DNA of 64,000 nucleotides from Lactarius indigo (lineage: Eukaryota; Basidiomycota; Agaricomycetes; Russulales; Russulaceae): NCBI GenBank assembly GCA_025766275.1, contig JAFKAC010000061.1:186001-250000 (forward strand), given 5' to 3'. This document shows positions 57,075 to 64,000 of this stretch, one piece after another; the first letter of the stretch is position 1; the number at the start of each line of letters is the position of its first letter. The notes below the pieces were generated by a model. The model saw nothing but the letters and a program-made list of their open reading frames with translations. It was not told the DNA's origin and did no database searches. The translations under genes and the position numbers were made by a program.

Positions 57075-57286
57075 GCTAGAGCAGAGTGGTGATGCAGGAG
57101 AGAGAGGTAGACTGGGGTATTGATTGATACAAGGAGACGATTTTATTAAGAAAAGAGAAATAAAGTAGCGTGTCGTGTGGCAAGTGTAGACGCTCAAGGC
57201 AAGTGGCAAACTCGAAGAAACGGTCCATTCATTCAGTTAGGCGACGAACAACGTAAGCAAAGCCTATTCAACTATCGTTCCTTTCA
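57075..57286. other. Intergenic between karyopherin and methyltransferase genes
   Basis: About 210 bases holding the karyopherin promoter region and the 3' end of the methyltransferase gene, both on the minus strand. No element recognised. Confidence 0.5.
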
Positions 57287-58876
57287 TCAATCAAGCGATA
57301 CGACCATCTTGCGAGCAAAGACCGTCTGGTAAACCCCGACGATACCAGTCCTCTCGCTCAGCTCGGCTTTGAAATTCTCCGCGATGCCTGACGGCACGTT
57401 CCGCCCCGCCACGAGCGCGTTCGCGTACCCCTGCGAGATGCGTTCCATCACCCCACCGACGAAGCGGAGTCCGTTCGAGCCCGCCGCATATGGCGTGGAG
57501 ATGGGTATGACGCGTCGGGTGGACACGGGCTCCTCGAAAGAACCATTCCGGGTGATCAAGGTGCAGATGCTCGACGCGAGTGTTGGGACGACGTTCCTGT
57601 GGTTGAGATAACCGTAAGTACGGTAAGCAGACGCGAGAAGTAGAAGCAAGGCGCACGATGCGACTTCGTAAAAAGTGATGCTCCGGGGAATGTACTCATC
57701 GCACCTCCCAATCCACGGATGCAAAGGGTGGAGGGTCGGGCGAGCTTCCCATTCCGCACTAAGGAATAGCCCGCCAGGGCGTAGGATGCGTGCGACTTCG
57801 CGCAGAAAGCCCGGAACAGCCCCCTCCTAAAAATAGTCTTTGAGACGGCAAGAGAAGAAGTAACGGAAAGTGGCAAACATTGAGGCAAGCCATCCTAGCG
57901 TGCACGACGTCGACTGACGCATCGGCGAAACCTAGCCTTTCGGTGACGTCGGCAATCTCGAAACGAACGTTATCAGGTGGGTAGCGCGTTTGGATCGGGA
58001 CTATGGGTTGTAATACAATGGTCGTCAGCATGCCGTTGATGCCTCAACAAAAGAAGCTATACGGACCAAGGTCAAGTCCACGGAATTTGACGTGGGGAAA
58101 CTCTCTGGCCATGTCCAAGATCCTGAAAGAACGTTAATATGGCCTTGTTGACACCGAGAGCCGATGCGCGCCAGAACACCTCGGATCCGGTGTCTGCCAT
58201 GTGAAAAGGAAGTAAAGGGTGTGGCGATCGGCTTCTCGAGCACGCAATTAAACCGACACATGGTCACGGAACCGGGTTGTAAAAGGTAAACAAAGAGGCA
58301 GATGACGCACCAATGCCCAGCGCCGGTACACAAATCGACGACTTTACGTCCGCCGGGATTGCTATTGAGTAATTCCCTAACGGGGGCGTCATAATTGCTT
58401 CCGATTATCATACGGAGCAGGATATGCTGAGCTTCCTGCCTCTAAGGACACCGCGAGGTAAGGAAATCATGTCTCGCATGCACGCGCTTATAACACACCT
58501 TGGTTTCGTCGCTGTCGACCGGGAGAACGTAGCTACCATGGGAATGGAAAAGGCGGGGAGGCGAGCCAATTTGTTGAAAGTAAGTCGGAAATTCATGATC
58601 CTCGATTGGATCAATCGTGTCCGAGGAGTTGTCGTCGATGTCGTCGACGTCGGACGCCATTTCGCCATCATCGACCACAGGACCAGTAGCCCACATAACA
58701 GGTATGTAGGCGGCGGGAGGAAATGCGGGAAAGCTGTGTAGAAGAAGGTCTGTGGGGGGATCGAGGGCGAGACGGATGTGTTGTTGGCTGCGGGGCATGT
58801 ACGGGTTGTCCGTTCGGTCGTCCATTGGGTCAAACATATCGGATATGGGCGAACGCTCAACGGGCTCAACTGCCAT
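57287..58876 (-). CDS. SAM-dependent methyltransferase, function unknown
   Basis: Five exons in phase (high to low): 58876-58499, 58441-58311, 58122-58067, 58000-57879 and 57826-57287, giving 408 residues. The first 100 residues are acidic and disordered (DDRTDNPYMPRS, DVDDIDDNSSDTID). The class I Rossmann fold follows: FPTYFQQIG and LFHSHGSYVLPVDSDETK before the fold, motif I VVDLCTGAGHW, motif II region FRGLDL, NVRFEIADVTERLGFADASV and VHARMA, then AVPGFLREVARILRPGGLFLS. The C-terminal lid has SITFYEVASCALLLL and GIVGVYQTVFARK. It resembles the large Agaricomycete family of LaeA-like or uncharacterised methyltransferases; the substrate cannot be told. Intron 2 (58123-58310, 188 bases) is unusually long for this window. 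ATG at 58876 was chosen because upstream sequence in frame is a low-complexity hydrophobic stretch. Confidence 0.8.
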
Positions 58877-60729
58877 GAGCAATTGATGATATTCTCGGCT
58901 ACGGGAGTACTTGAAAGAGAGGAAGAAGAAATAAAAAAGAAAAAAAGGACAGAGACGTCGAACGCGGGGACTCAAAATATATAACAGGACTGAGATGGGG
59001 GGGTGTGGCACCCCCCGCGGTCGCGAAGGCGCATTCTAGAGTCCGCCGGGCTATCAACGAACTATCCCTGAGATGGACACGTCGGAGTGTATGCAAATAT
59101 GATGTTGCGATGACCGGAGTTGAATCCGAGCTAGCTTCTGGCACGGACGTGGGGTATATAATGATAAAAGATTATTTCCAAGTATCCCGAAGGATCCCAC
59201 GAGTTGGATGGACGAGGACGACAGGGGATGGCAGGTCATGGCGGGAGGCTCGCGGAGAATAAGGCGGGGGAAAGAGGCGAAAGGAACATTGAGCACAGGA
59301 CCGCGGCCGAGACCTCCATGTTTGGTAAGGACACAGCGTGTGAACAAGTGGAAATATTTGGCGTGTCAATTTCTTTCTGGAAACAGTGTGCTCTTGGATC
59401 TCGATGCCTCCGTTATGCTGCCGTGATCGATCATCCAGATAATATATCCTTCATGAGCTGCGATTCACTACGTTCCCTGTGACCCGGCCCGATGAGTAGA
59501 ACACAGTGAGCAGCTTGCCATATGCTGTGGCGAGAACGGACCAAGCACAGGTGTGCGATGCACGTCTTCACGATGTCTCCTTATCCGTTGAGGCACGTCT
59601 CTACAGGACGTCCTTGTCAAAGCTGGGTCTTACGTTAGTCCCTGTTGGTGTACTATCCCACCCGGCTTGTTGCAAATGTCACACACTTGCAAAATTGAAA
59701 AGATCTCATGATATCAGCACTTTCCGGGGATCCTTTCTTCCCAAAAAAAAAACAGTATATTAAATAGGTTCTATAGATATGAGATCATATAAAAAATGGA
59801 GGATCAGTTCAAATTTACGAGTACAGAAAAATCGTATTTGTGAGGGTGTCAACTGGAATGGGGTGTCCATGCCCCCAGATCTGGGCGATCTCATACTCGC
59901 ACATACAGATCCTTTGCTTTTATGATAGAATAAATTACCAGCACTATACACAATGAATTTAGAGTCAGTATCTTGAGCTGATCGAGTTGCAGAAACAAAA
60001 CTCACCTGGGTGCACCAAGAGGTGACAGACATGTGACGGATTTTGGGCTCCTGTTTAATCTCAGCCGGCATTACCACCAGCGTCTCTGCCTGCCGAATGC
60101 TGCCGTTGGCGTGACAATACGTGACAAATTTTTGCAAAGGGGGGTGAAAACCATTCACTCTGAACGGCCTTAAAAACTCATAAGAAAAAAAAAGTATGTG
60201 ATGGTAAACATGTATTTATATCACTATGTAAAATATGAGGTGTGTGCGACGCATTGTTGAGGCTATAAAAAAAGTTTCGTGATTTTTTGCAACAAGCCGG
60301 GTGGGATAGTACAGTCCTCAAGGATCGTCTCTCACTTTCACACGATCACATGTGTGCCCTCACTTTGGCCTTGCCCGTAAATTGGGAAGACCCACATAGT
60401 GCTGTGATTCTTACACAGCAACCGCCGTGGCGTTTGCCCCTTGCCGTAATTGGAGGTTCTGTCGCGGAACCCTGCACATACGGTTGGCATCTACAGCGGC
60501 AGTGAAGCAGCGACATGTTAAGGCCCACGAAGTTTGAACATAGCTATCGTTCAAAACGATTATTATTCTGACATACGGTGCTGCTTGACACCGCGTCGTT
60601 CTCGATGTCCATCCGTGTTCCAAAATATCCCGAGCATCCGCGCCGTCGTCCCACCGAATACGCCGACTGGACGACTCCAAAGAGCGCGGTCGTATGTGTG
60701 CAGTGTCTGAGTGTTCGTCCCGTGGAAGC
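58877..60729. other. Intergenic, no recognisable gene
   Basis: Upstream region of the methyltransferase gene and further sequence without a recognisable product. Short frames on both strands overlap without motif. A TATA-like GGTATATAATG lies near 59152, with no gene to go with it. Confidence 0.45.
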
Positions 60730-61003
60730 CTGCAGGCCCAGAAGAGCATTATCTGGTGCGCGTGCGGGAGGTCGTCGCCGCCTTATTCGAGCGCATGCCG
60801 CTGAAAAAAGCCAATCGGCTCAGTGAGCGGGAAGGACAGCGTCGTAGCGCGTGAGGACCGCCGCGAGGTGTTGATGGCGGTGAAAAACGACTTCGCGTTG
60901 GATGTCCACCTATCTCTAGGCGGCGGTGGCAGCCCAAAAAAGTTTTCCAAGAGTAGCGTCACAGCGTCGAACATGTATTTGATGGCGCGTTGCGTGCGAT
61001 GAG
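60730..61003 (+). pseudogene. Possible decayed coding fragment
   Basis: Two adjoining plus-strand stretches in different frames read like real protein: LVRVREVVAALFERMPLKKA (about 60757-60820), then after a frame change VVAREDRREVLMAVKND (about 60841) to the stop at 61001-61003. No family is recognised and no start was found. It may be a gene remnant or chance. Confidence 0.25.
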
Positions 61004-61065
61004 ACATAATGTGGTACACACAGGCGACACGAACCCAGAGGCCGGTACTCGCTCTCTACTCTATT

Positions 61066-63051
<1,986 letters not shown>

Positions 63052-64000
63052 GGTGAATGAATAAGTTGAATGAAGTAGGGGACGGAGAAGAGAAGGCCTT
63101 GACCAAATTATTATTTCGCGTATTGGGTCAAGGCGGCTGTTCGGAACGGAACCAACGACTCCCGGACCGAGTGAGGGAAACTGGGGCACTGGCGGCCTTC
63201 ATCTCGACAATCGTATCTTCACCCTCGGCCGATCGACTTCGAATCGTCGCTCTTCAAGCTTCAAGCCTTGTTTCCTGGTCGGATCACTTTAGGATCACGC
63301 TCTCTGTCTCGGGCACAGGCGCACTCCCATTATTTCTCGATTCTTTTCTTTTGTACTCTTAGTGCGCGTCGGCGATACCCTTGACCCCGTCGTTCGGCCA
63401 CGCACCCTTGTTCGCCGACTCCCCTACTTTCACGATGACTCGTGCCTTCTCGCGTTCGTCTTGTGTTTTCACCCATTGACTCCCTCTCCACCTTCGACAT
63501 TCCGTTTACCTTTCCCCACTTATACTCTCTCCCTCTCAACTTACGACTTGGAAATATTGCGATCTGTTCGACCTTAGGTACAGATCGCGTGTATAAAGGC
63601 CTCGGATTTGCGCTCGGAATGTACGGTCGATTTCCCTCGTTCTCTCCCTCGTCCCTGTGTGATTTCGACGATTTCTCGAGGTCAGGCCTAAGTAATAAGG
63701 GCACCCGACTCGTCGTTTGTGTCGCTCTCCTCTCCTTCCTCAAGATCGACTCTTCTCTCATTCGCGACTTTTCTTGGTGCTTGACATCTCCCTCCTCCAT
63801 CTCCCTTCTCGGACCCGTTCGGCTTCGCGCTATCACCTTGCGTTCCCGAGGCTTCTCGTTCTTGTTCCCATAGCACCTTACTTCGTCTCTCGTTCAACTC
63901 TCCTCTATTCACTCAGACTCGTTCGGCTTCGCGCGACCGTTTTGCGCTCTCGAGGGCTCTCATTCCTTCCCTTCTTCCCGGCTTCCTTCTCCATTTGTCC
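63052..64000. other. Pyrimidine-rich intergenic or promoter region at the window edge
   Basis: Upstream of the dihydrolipoyl dehydrogenase gene the plus strand is strongly CT-rich. A TATA-like TGTATAAAGG occurs at about 63590, which could serve a gene beyond the window. An imperfect duplication of about 55 bases shares CGTTCGGCTTCGCGC (63818 and 63928). The long frame at 63442-63873 has a composition explained by the CT bias and no motif, so I do not call a gene. Confidence 0.45.

Noticed and set aside
63442..63873. 143-codon frame near the right edge
   Set aside because: Composition follows the CT-rich bias, no motif, and it overlaps a frame of similar length on the other strand.

Overview
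The window looks like nuclear DNA of a filamentous basidiomycete, most likely an Agaricomycete. The host genes carry many introns of about 50-60 bases with GT(R)NG donors. The mobile elements are chromodomain Ty3/gypsy, Ty1/copia and a non-LTR (LINE) family typical of such fungi. No rRNA, tRNA, CRISPR or bacterial-style operon was seen. All exon models were built by hand from splice signals, reading phase and family resemblance.

Left host segment (1-12 kb): nothing recognisable up to 4.4 kb; a decayed TPR/F-box/LRR-type gene with three frameshifts (4407-6569); and a nine-exon tyrosyl-DNA phosphodiesterase 1 gene (7704-10011) with both HKN half-sites, a ubiquitin-interacting-like N-terminus, one GC-AG intron and one apparent single-base frameshift.

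Central transposon nest (11.7-49.5 kb): an old Ty1/copia element (12821-44259) is split by a solo LTR (13320-13898), by an ORF1-only LINE (14269-24235), and by a minus-strand Ty3/gypsy chromovirus, 'gypsy A' (26965-42672). The LINE is itself split by a solo LTR ('E', 15572-24083), which is split by a second gypsy family, 'B1' (15854-23553). The 5' LTR of gypsy A is split by another member of that family, 'B2' (34299-41982). Each LTR-type insertion has a 5-bp target duplication (one with a mismatch) and the LINE has an 11-bp one, so the order of events can be read. Every difference I found between paired LTRs, and every in-frame premature stop (all TGA), fits CpG-to-TpG/CpA change. The B family has a strong candidate -1 frameshift signal between gag and pol, and a third, apparently spliced gene after the chromodomain. 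A SUN-domain gene (45358-46836), a second solo LTR E (47398-48204) and an AT-rich repeat in inverted orientation to one at 11.7 kb lie at the right edge.

Right host segment (50-64 kb): a secreted or vacuolar serine carboxypeptidase (S10; plus strand, 16 exons); an importin-13/Kap122-like karyopherin (minus, 17 exons); a SAM-dependent methyltransferase (minus, 5 exons); and mitochondrial dihydrolipoyl dehydrogenase (minus, 9 exons). All four read as intact. They are unrelated housekeeping or secretory functions, with no sign of a cluster.
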